Shown here: positions 10,401-19,806 of the stretch, piece after piece
Layout of the letters: each line of letters opens with the position of its first letter
Position numbering within the stretch: the first letter of the stretch is position 1
DNA from: Anolis sagrei
Lineage: Eukaryota; Chordata; Lepidosauria; Squamata; Anolidae
DNA length: 64,000 nucleotides
NCBI RefSeq assembly: GCF_037176765.1
Contig: NC_090025.1
Span: 17,347,545-17,411,544, forward strand
Direction of reading: 5' to 3'
Translations under genes and position numbers: made by a program
The notes under the pieces: generated by a model
Told to the model about the DNA's origin: nothing
Database searches by the model: none
The model's input: the letters and a program-made list of their open reading frames with translations, nothing else

Positions 10401-11802
10401 GGGTTTCTTATAGTCATTTTTGTGGCTCTGTTTAGAGGTCATATAGCAGGTGTGAGCAAACTCTGCCCCCCTAGGTATTTTGGACTCCAACTCCCACAGT
10501 TCGTAACAGCCTAACGGCCAAAGTTTGCCCATACCTGTCATATAAGAAAAAATAAACAGAACCACAGAGTCTAGTGATAGCTGAATTAACCACTGCAACC
10601 TCCAGCATGCTGCCCTCCCTCCCACCTTTGTCGCCCCTCAAGTAGGGACTGTTAAAACCCTGTTCTGTATATGGTTCAAAGCAGCGATTCCTCTCTGTTG
10701 CTATATCTTGTTTTGGCATGCTTTCTATGGCTTGGGCAAGGGGACCTGTACATCTGGGTTGGCATGGCAGATCCGCCACTGCCAAGCTATAGCCAAATAC
10801 ATACTTACATGTTTGGTTTACTGTGGCGATGAAGCTGTGTGCTCTCTCATGTGTGCAAGTGACAAGATACAGGCAACATAAGCATATGGCCACTCTTATG
10901 GGGGCTTTAGAGAACCAGTGTAGAATAATTATTTTACTGCAGGACTAGGACTCTGGAGAACAAGGTTTAATTCCCTTTTCAGCTATGAAAACCCTCTGGG
11001 TGACAAGACATACACTCTTGGCCCCAGAAACCCCTTTGAATACATTCACCCTAGTATTGCTGTAAGTCAGAAATCACATAAAAGCACACAACAACAAATG
11101 GCATGGGTTGATTTGTATCTAAGTTTTATCAATTTTTGTCAAAAAAATCACAAAACCCATCTGAAGGAGGAAAAAAACCTCGAGATTAGGAATGTTCTAG
11201 CCCAGGAATAGATAGGTTTTTTTTAGAACTCTTCTCAATATTGGCCATGCTACTAAAACCTTTTCAGAGCTTAAAGCGATAAAGACAGACTTTTCTACTT
11301 AAAACAGTGTTGTGTGGATTTCATAATTAGATAAATAGTTTTAAAAATTGCACATACCTATGAGTGGAGGAGAAGGTGGCACAAGACTTCATATCCAGTG
11401 AAGGATCTGTCAAGTCAAGTTCAAATATTTCCAGGGAGGCATTTGTACTGAAGGTAGCATCCAGCTGCTGAGCAGAGGTGCCTGTATAGAAACAAGCAAT
11501 TTACTATAAACTATTATTGAAGGGAAACCTGGTCTTATCCAGTAATGCAGGTCTTGTGTTTTTATTTAGGACAAATCTAAATTAAACTGAATCAACCCAG
11601 AATGCCATCCAAAAAGTACCATTTTTATTTGCTATAAAAATGGTTTCAAGTTGCTAAAAAATTAATTTTCTTGAGTTATGACATAAAATTGCAACTGTAA
11701 GAAATGCATTTTTTAAAACGTACCAGTAGCCAAGTAAATGGGGTGGTGGTGAGAGGGGCTCCATGCCTGCATGGCAGTACGGTCTATCTCTTTCAGCTTC
11801 AT
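1270..11802 (-). CDS. SEC31A: SEC31A, N-terminal half (8 coding exons, gene runs off left edge)
   Basis: SEC31A is the COPII outer-coat subunit that pairs with SEC13 to build the cage on vesicles budding from ER exit sites. Eight exons join in one frame of 1044 nt (348 codons): 11802-11724, 11481-11358, 9038-8840, 8736-8641, 6999-6859, 4819-4677, 4213-4114 and 1431-1270. All have AG/GT borders and phases that close exactly. The peptide starts [16 protein letters not shown] and follows the human protein nearly residue for residue as I remember it. It covers the complete N-terminal WD40 propeller and stops just after the [17 protein letters not shown] stretch, before the SEC13-binding blade, alpha-solenoid and proline-rich tail, which lie beyond the window. 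The intron between the first exon and the ATG exon is about 8 kb and full of repeats. One oddity is a Ser where I expect Trp in the exon at 4114-4213. Identity is very secure. Confidence 0.97.
1878..2246. mobile_element. hAT MITE with exact 8-bp TSD
   Basis: Terminal repeats TAGGGGTCCTCAAACT and GGTTTGAGGACCCCTG, flanked by CCCTAGAC at 1870-1877 and 2247-2254. An AAC microsatellite lies near 1985-2006. Confidence 0.9.
2443..2701 (-). repeat. tRNA-derived SINE with TSD
   Basis: On the minus strand it starts AGAGCCCCTGGTGCCACAAA, has an A-box-like and a B-box-like element (GGTTCATATCTGGGG), and ends in an A-rich tail. Flanked by CTTACTGTAA at 2433-2442 and 2702-2711. Confidence 0.8.
2820..3225 (+). 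repeat. Possible LTR-like fossil
   Basis: Contains a run of AGTCAGTTG-type short repeats and a plus-strand AATAAA. Arrangement recalls a solo LTR of a retroelement, but no internal genes, defined ends or TSD were seen. A broken fragment if so. Confidence 0.25.
3226..4113. other. SEC31A intron, nothing recognised
   Basis: AT-rich intronic sequence. No exon, RNA gene or named repeat seen. Confidence 0.5.
4114..4213 (-). CDS. SEC31A: SEC31A coding exon (residues ~261-294)
   Basis: 100 nt, acceptor ACATAG|GGGCAT, donor GAG|GTATTG. It encodes [20 protein letters not shown] and [13 protein letters not shown]. Mammalian SEC31A, as I recall it, reads KILCWNPNTGE; here the Trp codon TGG is TCG (Ser). 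A perfect hairpin lies 59 nt upstream of the acceptor. Confidence 0.95.
4272..4340. repeat. Perfect 30-bp inverted repeat (hairpin)
   Basis: Left arm 4272-4301 and right arm 4311-4340 are exact reverse complements (TATTGAAGAAAATATATGAG and onward) around a 9-nt spacer. It lies 59 nt upstream of the acceptor of the SEC31A exon at 4114-4213, so it would fold in the pre-mRNA. The arms match none of the named repeats. Confidence 0.97.
4677..4819 (-). CDS. SEC31A: SEC31A coding exon (residues 214-261)
   Basis: 143 nt, acceptor TTTCAG|ATGCAC, donor AAG|GTAAAT. It encodes [40 protein letters not shown] and RVLESHAR. The WD repeat ends in MWDLR. Confidence 0.96.
5011..5275 (+). repeat. L1 LINE ORF2 fragment
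   Basis: The frame [20 protein letters not shown] then GKKNKL matches the segment of L1 ORF2 near its C-terminus (xxFIWxxKx). A short CCA repeat lies at 5043-5062. Heavily truncated. Confidence 0.65.
5452..6225. mobile_element. Penelope-like element ends, inverted pair
   Basis: A minus-oriented end (5452-5840; TTTTCCAGGCTGTATGGCCA and TTCTCTCCTGACATTTTGCC) meets a plus-oriented end (5840-6225) holding ACAATTTCAACAGAAAGGAA, ATGAACAAAATCTGGCTACC and GGCGAAACGTCAGGAG. The plus part matches the 3' half of the longer copy at 59 kb. Truncated on both sides. Confidence 0.65.
6859..6999 (-). CDS. SEC31A: SEC31A coding exon (residues 167-213)
   Basis: 141 nt, 47 codons, phase 0-0, donor CGG|GTAATG. 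It encodes [20 protein letters not shown], then [20 protein letters not shown] and VSDHSNR. It carries one full WD repeat ending in VWDLR. Confidence 0.96.
7298..8296. mobile_element. hAT element with exact TSD, split by a LINE fragment
   Basis: Ends CAGTGGTTCTCAACTTGACC and GGTTGGGAACCACTA, flanked by CTTCAAAA at 7290-7297 and 8297-8304. Outside the insert (about 7425-8005) it aligns with the element at 12865-13249, including CTGATACAGAAC and GATAGACCACAT. Confidence 0.9.
7425..8006 (+). repeat. Non-LTR LINE C-terminal fragment with zinc motif
   Basis: An open frame of 166 codons (7508-8008) reads [20 protein letters not shown], later [20 protein letters not shown], and ends with [19 protein letters not shown], a C2H2-type finger typical of the tail of certain LINE polyproteins. 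Clade not certain. 5'-truncated and inserted into the hAT element. Confidence 0.75.
8641..8736 (-). CDS. SEC31A: SEC31A coding exon (residues 135-166)
   Basis: 96 nt, exactly 32 codons, phase 0 at both ends. It encodes [20 protein letters not shown] followed by [12 protein letters not shown]. It contains a WD dipeptide closing a propeller blade. Confidence 0.96.
8840..9038 (-). CDS. SEC31A: SEC31A coding exon (residues ~68-134)
   Basis: 199 nt, acceptor CAG|GTATCA, donor CAG|GTTAGA. It encodes [15 protein letters not shown], then the WD-blade core [17 protein letters not shown] and [14 protein letters not shown]. The GGENG turn and the GPVRALD repeat start are typical SEC31 WD40 landmarks. 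Confidence 0.96.
9157..9825. other. SEC31A intron, nothing recognised
   Basis: No exon, RNA gene or named repeat seen. Confidence 0.5.
9826..10060 (-). repeat. L2-type LINE tail
   Basis: (TAA)n then TTTTATTTCTTACCCACCAC and GGCTCAAGGCGGGTTACAAA. Confidence 0.65.
10447..10537. mobile_element. Short hAT MITE
   Basis: Ends CAGGTGTGAGCAAACT and GTTTGCCCATACCTG, flanked by TCATATAG / TCATATAA (7 of 8). Same family as the array units behind SEC31A exon 1. Confidence 0.75.
10540..11357. other. SEC31A intron, nothing recognised
   Basis: Several reading frames up to 140 codons occur on the minus strand near 10.2-10.9 kb but show no family resemblance. Confidence 0.45.
11358..11481 (-). CDS. SEC31A: SEC31A coding exon (residues ~27-68)
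   Basis: 124 nt with acceptor CAG|GCACCT and donor AG|GTATGT. It encodes [20 protein letters not shown] and on to CATFSSTHR, part of the first propeller blade. Phase 1 in, phase 2 out. Confidence 0.96.
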
Positions 11803-11803
11803 C
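11724..11803 (-). CDS. SEC31A: SEC31A exon with start codon
   Basis: The acceptor CAG sits at 11806-11804, one untranslated base follows, and the ATG is 11802-11800. It encodes [20 protein letters not shown] and then PIYLAT plus one base of a Gly codon. The donor is G|GTACGT (11723-11718). The start is fixed by the strong match to the SEC31 N-terminus and by the nearby acceptor. Confidence 0.96.
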
Positions 11804-12312
11804 CTGTTGAGAAGAGTATAACAGGCAGCATCAATAAATGAAAGGTGTAGGGCTAAACAGGAATAAAAGATAGATTGTGAAATCAGCTTATAGATCAAAA
11901 CTTTACAAGGTAAAGGTATCCATTTTTTACTTGCGCATACATTGAAATAATAAAGATCATGTCAAAACAGCTTTCAGAACATCCAACAATATCACAAATG
12001 CCAAAAGAGATATTTTTTATATTCATTCTGAAGTAAGGCCTATAGTGTTTAATGGAGCTTACTCCATGGTAAATGGGAACAGGATGCTAGCACAGGAAGA
12101 TAATGTTTCTCCCAATAAGAATGTACTCAAACATGAAGCTATTTTTGTATTCAATCCAGATCTTAACTCCAGTTACTGCTATTAGTAAGAGAGAGGTCAA
12201 GAAATACTCATTGTTCACATGAGAGGACATCAATTAAAAATGTATTTGCTCTGTTTTAACTCTTTGACCTGCTTGCACACCTGAGTCAAACTGGAAGAGA
12301 TTGATCAGTGTA

Positions 12313-12530
12313 AGGCATGTCCCTACTAGATTTTAGCCTTATGGCAATCCCATGAATTTCACAGGACTTTTCTAAGCAAAGAAGTGGTTTGGTCAATTAC
12401 TTTCTCTGAAATATGCACTACAGCATATGATAATTCTTAGATGTCTTCCATCCAAGTACTACCCAGGGCTGACCCTGCTGTTTCCAAGATCAGATCTGAT
12501 GTCTTTAGGGTACTTAGACAGAGTGATTCA
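12313..12530 (-). repeat. 5S rRNA-derived SINE
   Basis: The minus strand contains GGTAGTACTTGGATGGAAG and GATCTTGGAAACAGCAGGG-like blocks matching the internal control region of 5S rRNA, followed by a body ending near ATTCACAGGACTTTTC. Reads as a 5S-type (SINE3 / AmnSINE-like) element. Confidence 0.6.
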
Positions 12531-12714
12531 CATATAGGCTTCTAACGTATACAGTTAATTATTTCCCCACATTTGCAGAAAAGTTACCACTCAAAGCCTC
12601 ACATTATCCAAGTAAATTATGAATAAACCGCCTACACTGCTCCATACATTTGCTTTCTACCTCCTTCAACCACAAAAATGGAACCAACACATGGAACCTC
12701 ATTACCTTGCTATC

Positions 12715-12850
12715 ATAGGGTGCATCTGGCGTCAGAGGCACTCCAAGTGGCCAGCTTCTGGTCAAAGAACATTTCGCATAATGCCAAGTTTTTAACTTAG
12801 TTTGTGTTTTAAAAACATTTTAACTGTTCAATTCGATAAATAAATAAATA
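12715..12850 (+). repeat. LINE 3' end
   Basis: GGCCAGCTTCTGGTCAAAGA and GCATAATGCCAAG are the same 3' end seen on the minus strand at 60.11-60.72 kb, closed by an AAATAAATA tail. Confidence 0.6.
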
Positions 12851-13460
12851 GAGTGCATCTAGATCAGTAGTTCCCAACCTTTTTTTTTTTTTGACTAGGG
12901 ACCATTTTCCAACATTAGTACCTAAAGGGTTATGAATCAGTTTTTGGTCAACTTTAGATTTTGTTTGGTTATATGAGGTGCTGATTCATGTGGATAGACC
13001 ACATGAGCTCTAGTTTCTGATACAGAACCTATGCCATCCAGTAGTTGCCATCTGCTCGCCCACTGAAAACTATATTTCATCATCTAGAGCTGATGTGGTC
13101 CATCCAAGGGGTCGGGGCTGGTCAGCAACAGGGAAAGAGTGGCAGGTGGTGTGAAAGGAGCAGAAATAAAATGCATAAATTAAAATAAAGAGGAAGGCGA
13201 CTCACAGACCAGATTTTCATCTTTGCAAACCACAGGTTAAGGACCACTGATCTACATTGTAGAATGTCACGCAGTTTGATACCATTTTGACTGTCCTGGC
13301 TCAATGCTAAGGAACCCCAGGAGTTGTACTTTGGTGAGACACCAACACACTTGGGCAGAAAAGCCAAAATATCTTGTAGAACGACAACTCCCATGATTCC
13401 ATGGCACTGAGCCATGGCAGTGAAATTGGTGCCAGACTGCATTAATTCAACAGAAAAGAA
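12850..13460. mobile_element. Palindromic MITE, itself split by a hAT element
   Basis: GTGCATCTAG at the left continues after the insert as CTACATTGTAGAATGTCACG, CCATTTTGACTGTCCTGGCT, and the inverse half AGCCATGGCAGTGAAATTGG and CATTAATTCAACAG. Confidence 0.65.
12865..13249. mobile_element. hAT element nested in a MITE
   Basis: Ends CAGTAGTTCCCAACC and GGTTAAGGACCACTG, flanked by ATCTAGAT / ATCTACAT (7 of 8). Uninterrupted relative of the element at 7298-8296. Confidence 0.85.
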
Positions 13461-14410
13461 GTAGCCAACACTCTCTTCCTCAACAGTTCTGGTAGTACGC
13501 TGCTTTTGCTCCAAGCCATGTCTAAAGATAGGTGGCTTGTGAAGCATATAAAGAACTAAGAAATTATGAATTAAGAGCTGTGACACATTTTTTATTACAC
13601 TGTGCATTTCACCCACATATAGGAATGTAATTTGATCCATCATTCTTTGTTTTTCACCTTCTTTCTCGTTTGCTGGAAACCAGAAGCTACATGACTCATT
13701 GTGAAATACACACATAAAACCACAGACCGAACTTTTGAGGAAACTCAAGTAAGAGCCCATGATCACTCTGGTAAGGTTTTCATGGCACAGTATCAACCTA
13801 GAGCCTGCTTCTGATATTCTGTATAATTATTTTGGCCTTTTAAAGGCTATATAAAGCTCAGAACTGGGTTTCTAAAATGGCTATATACCACGTTGCTCCT
13901 CATAGCTAAAAATAAAGGTTGGTGAATTTATTTATTTTTCATGCTGGCTTTCTGTCTATGTGGTACCCAAGGTGGCTTACAATTGCTAAAACTCCAATAA
14001 GGGAAAATAAGTAAGTTAAAGTAAATGCTATTGTTTTCTTAAAGTGTAAGCCTGCCTCAAAGATCTGAATACTGCAGTAGGTTCATACAATCTTTCAAAT
14101 ACTCCATACAGGGATATACGTATAAGTCATAATCAGCACTTTCCATTATGCTGTGATGTGATGCAAATGTTGATACTGCTCTATAAAATTAATAAACTGG
14201 TGTTATTTAACCCAAATGAAACACAAAGTAATTTTCAAAGGCTCAAATAGACATTGCTGGTGGCAATGTGGTAAGTTGTGATTTTACCACCATATAGAGT
14301 GGTCAAGTCAGAGAGTACAGCTTGTATCTGAAATCCAAAATTCTCCAAAATTGTTCCCAAGAGTAGCTGAGATAATGACATGTTTGCTTTCTGATGCTTC
14401 AATGTAGGCA
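13461..14410. other. SEC31A intron with one L2-type tail
   Basis: A tail near 13930-14030 (TTTATTTATTTTTCATGCTG, AAGGTGGCTTACAATTGCT) is L2-like. A 224-codon minus-strand frame (13796-13122) runs through this and the MITE but resembles no protein. Confidence 0.45.
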
Positions 14411-14417
14411 AAAAATG

Positions 14418-14660
14418 TATTGTCGAAGGCTTTCATGGCCGGAATCACTGGGTTGTTGTAGGTTTTTTCGGGCTATATGGCCATGGTCTAGAGGCATTCT
14501 CTCCTGACGTTTCGCCTGCATCAGTGGCAAGCATCCTCAGAGGTAGTGAGGTGGGCTTTTCCTCACTACCTCTGAGGATGCTTGCCATAGATGCAGGCGA
14601 AACGTCAGGAGAAAATGCCTCTAGACCATGGCCATATAGCCCGAAAAACTTACAACAACC
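14418..14660. mobile_element. Penelope-like ends forming a large hairpin
   Basis: Arms of about 100 bp, roughly 14450-14547 and 14557-14655, are near-perfect reverse complements: GAGAATGCCTCTAGA-type and GGCGAAACGTCAGGAG words appear in both orientations around GAGGTGGGCTTTTCCTC. Two opposed copies of the same end. Confidence 0.75.
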
Positions 14661-15032
14661 TAGGCAAAAAATGTTTTAAGCATAATTGTTTTAAATTTTA
14701 TGTGTATAAGGCATAAAATGAATGAATTTGAGTTTAGACTTCTATCTCATATCTAAAATACCTCATTTATACACAAGTATTCCAAAGGTTGTTTTTTTTA
14801 AAAAAAATAAATAAAAATCTAATATCCCAAACCATTCTGGTCTCAAGCATTCCACATAAGTGACATTCATTTCTGGAATTACATCAGAAACAATTTCTTT
14901 AATCACTGCTGTTGGGATTACTACATTTTTCTCTAATGCAAATGATTCTTTTTCTCAAAAAGAATTAATTTACATACAGTTGAATATTCCTTATCCAGAA
15001 TAATACTTGGGACCAGAAATTTCCCATACGTT

Positions 15033-15038
15033 GAAGTT

Positions 15039-15069
<31 letters not shown>

Positions 15070-15182
15070 TTTGCAGCATTTATATTCCACCCTTCTGACC
15101 CCGAAGGGGACACAGGGCAGATCACATACACAGCAAGCATTCAACACTGTTAGACATACAGGACAGACAGACAGATAGAAGT
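15033..15182 (-). repeat. (TTTA)n and L2-type LINE tail
   Basis: A run of TTTA is followed by GCAGCATTTATATTCCACCC and CCCCGAAGGGGACACAGGGC. Confidence 0.7.
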
Positions 15183-16283
15183 ATGTGTCGGCATTTCCTA
15201 TGCAATCATCTGCACAGCAAAACTACTTTCTTCAATACTGGTTTTAAACTGCATTCAATGCTCAGTGTTGATATGACTTGTTCTCAAGAAATCAGTCTTA
15301 TCTGTGCTATTTTTTGGGGGGAGGGGGAGCACACATGGAGGACAGGGACTCAAAACAAACATTTCAACTTATATGAACATGTAGTTTCAGGCACTGGGTG
15401 TTTGGCAATAGTCAAATACTATTCATTCTTCATCAAGACACACCTGCAAATATGGGTAATTTTATAATAAATTTTAATTTATTATAAAATTGATTCCTCC
15501 CTGGAATCTGAAAATACCCCACATCTAAGGTACTCACTAGCAGATTCTTTTAATGTGCCAGAATGAGGATTGAAGAGGATCACTGTTTATTCTGCAGGGT
15601 TTCCTTTAGAGCCAAGGTACGACCTTGCCCTGTGCACTGGTATCCATAGCACCCAATACATTTCATGTTTCCAAAATAACTAACAAAGATATTATGGGGC
15701 TGTCTTTTGCATTATTATACTTTGCAAACACCAAGCAGCATTTTTGCCTCTTGCTATTTCTAAAGGTCCTGAGAGACTATGAACATGTCACATTGCCCAG
15801 TCATGTAGAGAACCTTTGATACTGACACAGCACAGAATAAAGCACCACCTCTCCTTTCGAGAGATTAGCAGACAGAAGGACACGTACTCAACCCTGCCTG
15901 GTTTCTCTTTAAACCACCACATAATTAATTTGGTTGATGAACAAATTCTTGGCACTCAACCTAATGCAAGTCTGGGTAATACAGGCAGTCCACAAGCTAC
16001 AAAAATCCAATGTACATATAACTCTTAGTTAAAAACAGAGGTGAGACAACAAGAAATGAGAGAAATTTACCCTTAGGAAGGGAAATTCATTCCTGAAAGA
16101 GTTATCATGCGGGAAAGAGTCTCCACTGAAACTTTATCATCAATCCTTGTGTCCACAACAAGCCAAAATGTTCAAAATCCAGTCATCACAGGGACAGAAA
16201 GTGAGATGAAATCCTTTGAACAGTGGCACAGACAGCAAAAGAAATGTTACAGGGGTGTTAACCCTTCCCTATGCTATCCAAAA

Positions 16284-16315
<32 letters not shown>

Positions 16316-17065
16316 TTATCTATCTATATCTGGAGTTACTTTAAAAATGTACAATTTAAGCCATTCAAATAAGATTGCAGAAAATGTGCTACATGAACGA
16401 AAATGCATGCAAAACTAAAAATAAAACAACTTTTAATAACATATCAAGATTTTGAGTTCACTTATAACTTTGCACTAAGATGTGTATACATATACACACT
16501 ATCACCACCAACACTCCACTTTAACCAGAGTCCAAAGCACAAGATTACAGAGTAAGCACTCTGGCTTAAATTATCTTCTGTGCGCATTCAAAAAGGATTT
16601 GGAATTAAATGATCCTGGAATATAAGTGCTCTATGTGATTTATAACCAAATGCTCCTTGTGGAATCAAGACACTGGTAGGAAAATATCAAGAATTCAAAT
16701 ATTTGAAGAACGTGACACAAACCAATTACTTTTACAATTTCCAGTACTGTAAATATGGGTGAAGGATGACACAAGATATTAGCTATAGATCCTATCTTTC
16801 AAAACATTTTTGCTATGGAGGGCAATGGAATTAGTTGTGGAGTACAGTGTGACCCATATATTCACATTACCATTATCTAAGCCAAAGTCTAAAGCACTTT
16901 CTAGGTCATCGAGCATCAGTCCATGGTATTTTTGGGCTGGAAGTCCTTCATTTTAACAGGTTTTGTTATTATCTGCAGTTTCACATATCAACGCAAAGTC
17001 CTGGAACATATCCTCCATCGATATGGGAGATCTTACTGTAGTAGTTCTTCCAGATAAATGCCAAA
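15183..17065. other. SEC31A intron, nothing recognised except a microsatellite
   Basis: A (CTAT)n run lies at 16284-16328. Otherwise no exon or named repeat seen. Confidence 0.5.
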
Positions 17066-17069
17066 TACC

Positions 17070-17152
17070 GTATATAGTAACAGGCTGTTTGGAATTGTGG
17101 GAGTTGAAGTCCAAAACACCTGGAGGGAGGGCTAAAGTTTGCCCATGCCTGG
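17070..17152. mobile_element. Short hAT MITE, worn copy
   Basis: CAGGCTGTTTGGAATTGTGG through GTTTGCCCATGCCTG, same unit as the SEC31A array. No convincing TSD. Confidence 0.55.
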
Positions 17153-17321
17153 TATATACAATATATTTTGCCGATATGGTTCAACCCTCCTCTACATACA
17201 TAGATTCTAATTAAGAATAGGGGAAAACTTATAAATGCTAAACCTGATTGATCAACAGGGTTTAGAGTCTTTAGTCCACCTCTTCCTTACTCTTCCCTAC
17301 TTCTGAGGGTTAGAGGAAGAC

Positions 17322-18403
17322 AACGAGTGAGTCAACCAACGGCTTCTCCACCCCACAAACCAAAGAAACAAAACGGCTGCAAAATTAAAGGGTAGCTAAT
17401 GTCAGCTTCCATCTAGGAGATACTCCTGGAGTCTAATTCCTGTCATCTTTTGTGTGGGGAAGAATCCTTTACTAAAACAGAGCACTAAACTTTAGGCTCA
17501 AGAAGATGTTTCGTCTGCAATAAAATAATGCCTCCACATATTGTTATTGTTATTATTGTTGTTATTGCTACAATGACGACAGCTACTACTCAGATAATCC
17601 AAGAGTTGGAAGAGAACCCAGGGGGCATACAATCCAAACCCATTCTGCCACGCAGAGAGACACAATCAAAGTAGTCCTGGCAGATGGCCATCCAACCAGA
17701 GGAGGAGACTCCGGCCCCTTCCACACAGTTGAATAAAACACCACATTTTCTGCTTTGAACTGGAATATATGGCAGTGTGGACTCAGGTAACCCAGTTCAA
17801 AGCAGATATTGTGACTTATTCTGCCTTTATATTCTGGGTTATATGGCTGTGTAGAAGGCCCCAATGAGTGAGTCAACTGACGACTTCTCCACCCACACAA
17901 ACGGCTGCAAAATTAAAGGGTGGCCGATGCCAGTAGGTACTCCTTTATTGGATTCTTGTCATCTTTTGAGTGGGAAAAGATCCCTTACTAAAACAGAGCA
18001 CGAACCTTTAGGCTCAAGTAGATGTTCTCTCTGCAATAATATAAGATAATGCCTCCACATATTATTATTATTGTTGTGATCGCTACAATGATGACTGCAA
18101 GTATTGTGGGCTCTTGGTATCTCAAAGAATCCTAGAGTTGAAAAAGACCCCCAAGGGCCATCCAATCCAACCCCATTCTGCCACTCAGGAAGACACAATA
18201 AAAGGAGTTCTAGCAGATGGCCATCCAGTCAGAGAAGGTGACACCAGCTCCTTCCACACAGCGGAATAAAATCCCACATTTTCTGCTTTAAACTGGAATA
18301 TATGGGAGTGTGGACTCAGATAACCCAGTTCAAAGCAGATATTGTGGGATTTTCTGCCTTGATATTCTGGGTTACATGGCTGTGTGGAAGAGCCCTAATG
18401 TTT
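17322..18403. repeat. 541-bp tandem duplication
   Basis: Copy 1 (17322-17862) and copy 2 (17863-18403) share order and wording: GAGTGAGTCAAC, CGGCTGCAAAATTAAAGGGT, AACAGAGCAC, AATGCCTCCACATATT, GATGGCCATCCA, then a 'CCTTCCACACAG' MITE. They have diverged by point changes and small indels. Lies in the large SEC31A intron. Confidence 0.85.
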
Positions 18404-18670
18404 AGGTGGAATCCCTTTTCCTGCCATTTGAATCCATTGCTCTGTGTCCTAGTTCCAGAGCATCCAAATAAAAAAGGCTTGACCTCCTCCTCAATGTTGC
18501 ATCCTTGCAAATATTTATTTCTTCTCTGGGTCCTTCCACACAGCCATATAACCCAGGATATCAAGGCAGATAATCCACAAGATCTGTTATGAACTAGGTT
18601 ATCTGAGTCCACACTGCCATATAACCCAGTTCGATGTGGATTTTATACAGCTGTGTGAAAGGGGCCTAAA

Positions 18671-18756
18671 AGGGTCTGCTTTTATTGTGAAAGTTAAGCA
18701 GAGTCATCCCTGGTTGGGACCTGGATGGGAACTCACCAAGGAATAGCAGCTTCTGA
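18671..18756 (+). repeat. 5S rRNA-like fragment, copy 1
   Basis: GAAAGTTAAGCAGAGTCATC then CTGGTTGGGACCTGGATGGG aligns with the box A to box C part of 5S rRNA (AAGCTAAGCAGGGTC and GGTTAGTACTTGGATGGGAG). Lacks the rest of 5S; a SINE-derived or pseudogene piece. Confidence 0.6.
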
Positions 18757-18952
18757 AAAAGTTACATTTCCAAAGAAAGGAATGGGCCAAAACTACATTA
18801 GGGCCCCTCCACACAGCCATACAACCCAGAATATCAAGACAGACAATCCACAAAATCTGCTTTGAACTGGGTTATCTGAGTCCACACTGCCATATAACCC
18901 AGTTAAATGTGGATTTTATACAACTGTGTGGAAGGGACCTAAAAGGTTCTGC

Positions 18953-19026
18953 ATTTATCTTGGAAGTTAAGCAGAGTCAGCCCTGGTTGGGACTTAGGTG
19001 GGAGCCCACCAAGGAATAGCAGCTTC
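18953..19026 (+). repeat. 5S rRNA-like fragment, copy 2
   Basis: CTTGGAAGTTAAGCAGAGTC then CTGGTTGGGACTTAGGTGGG. Same block as copy 1, duplicated with the neighbouring MITE. Confidence 0.6.
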
Positions 19027-19806
19027 TGAAAAAGTTACATTTCCAAAGAAAGGAATGGGCCAAAACTAAGTCATAGTGCCCTTCCACACAGCCATACAAC
19101 CCAGGATATCAAGGCAGATACTTTATTTATTTATGTATTTATTTACAGCATTTCTATACCGCTTTTCTCACCCCGAGGGGGACTCAAAGCGGTTTACACA
19201 TAGATAATGGCAAAAATTCAATTCCTTACAACTATAACAGTAAAACCACACTTTTAACATAAATCATATTTAAAACAGTACATCAACAGATATCAAAACA
19301 GTTATAATCCCCAAGATCTGCTTTGAATTGGGTTATCTGAGTCCACACTGCCATGTAACCCGGTTCAGAGCAGATAATGTGGGGTTTTATACACTACCAT
19401 ATAAAACCCAGGCATTATCTGCTTTGAATTGGATGGAATATATGGCAGTGTAGACTCATACAATCCAGTTCAAAAGCAGACAATGTGGATGATCTGCTTT
19501 AATAATCTGCATTATGTGGCAGTGTATATATGAGTATCCCTTGTTGAAGAAAACCCTATGAAGTAAAGAAAGGTTGTGGCTTTGAGTCCCTAAATTGAGG
19601 GAGGAAAGAGAGAGAAAGCTAAATTAAATAAAGATGGACCAGAAACCTTTGTGGAGGGTACTTTGGCTTACTTTCAGGCAGGAATAAATAAACACACAGG
19701 AATATATATACATAAAAGTAAAGGGTATTAACAGAAATGGAGGAAGCGCTTTCCTCCTCTTCTGGCATCCCCTGGCCTCTCCCTCCTCCAGCCTGTCATG
19801 CCTCAC

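Larger units (their letters stand above)
18529..19500. repeat. MITE plus 5S-like tandem cluster
   Basis: Three 'CCTTCCACACAG' palindromic MITEs begin near 18529, 18801 and 19078, i.e. every ~275 bp. Between them lies the same block: a 5S-like piece followed by AAAGTTACATTTCCAAAGAA and AGGAATGGGCCAAAACTA. The third MITE is split by an L2-type tail (about 19123-19308). Confidence 0.8.

Noticed and set aside
10471-10893. 140-codon minus-strand frame with [10 protein letters not shown] start
   Set aside because: Overlaps a MITE and no homology is recognised; chance frame in intron.
13122-13796. 224-codon minus-strand frame
   Set aside because: Half of it is MITE and hAT sequence; the remainder matches no family and lies in a SEC31A intron.
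18671-18756. Functional 5S rRNA gene
   Set aside because: Only the central part of 5S is present, with many changes.
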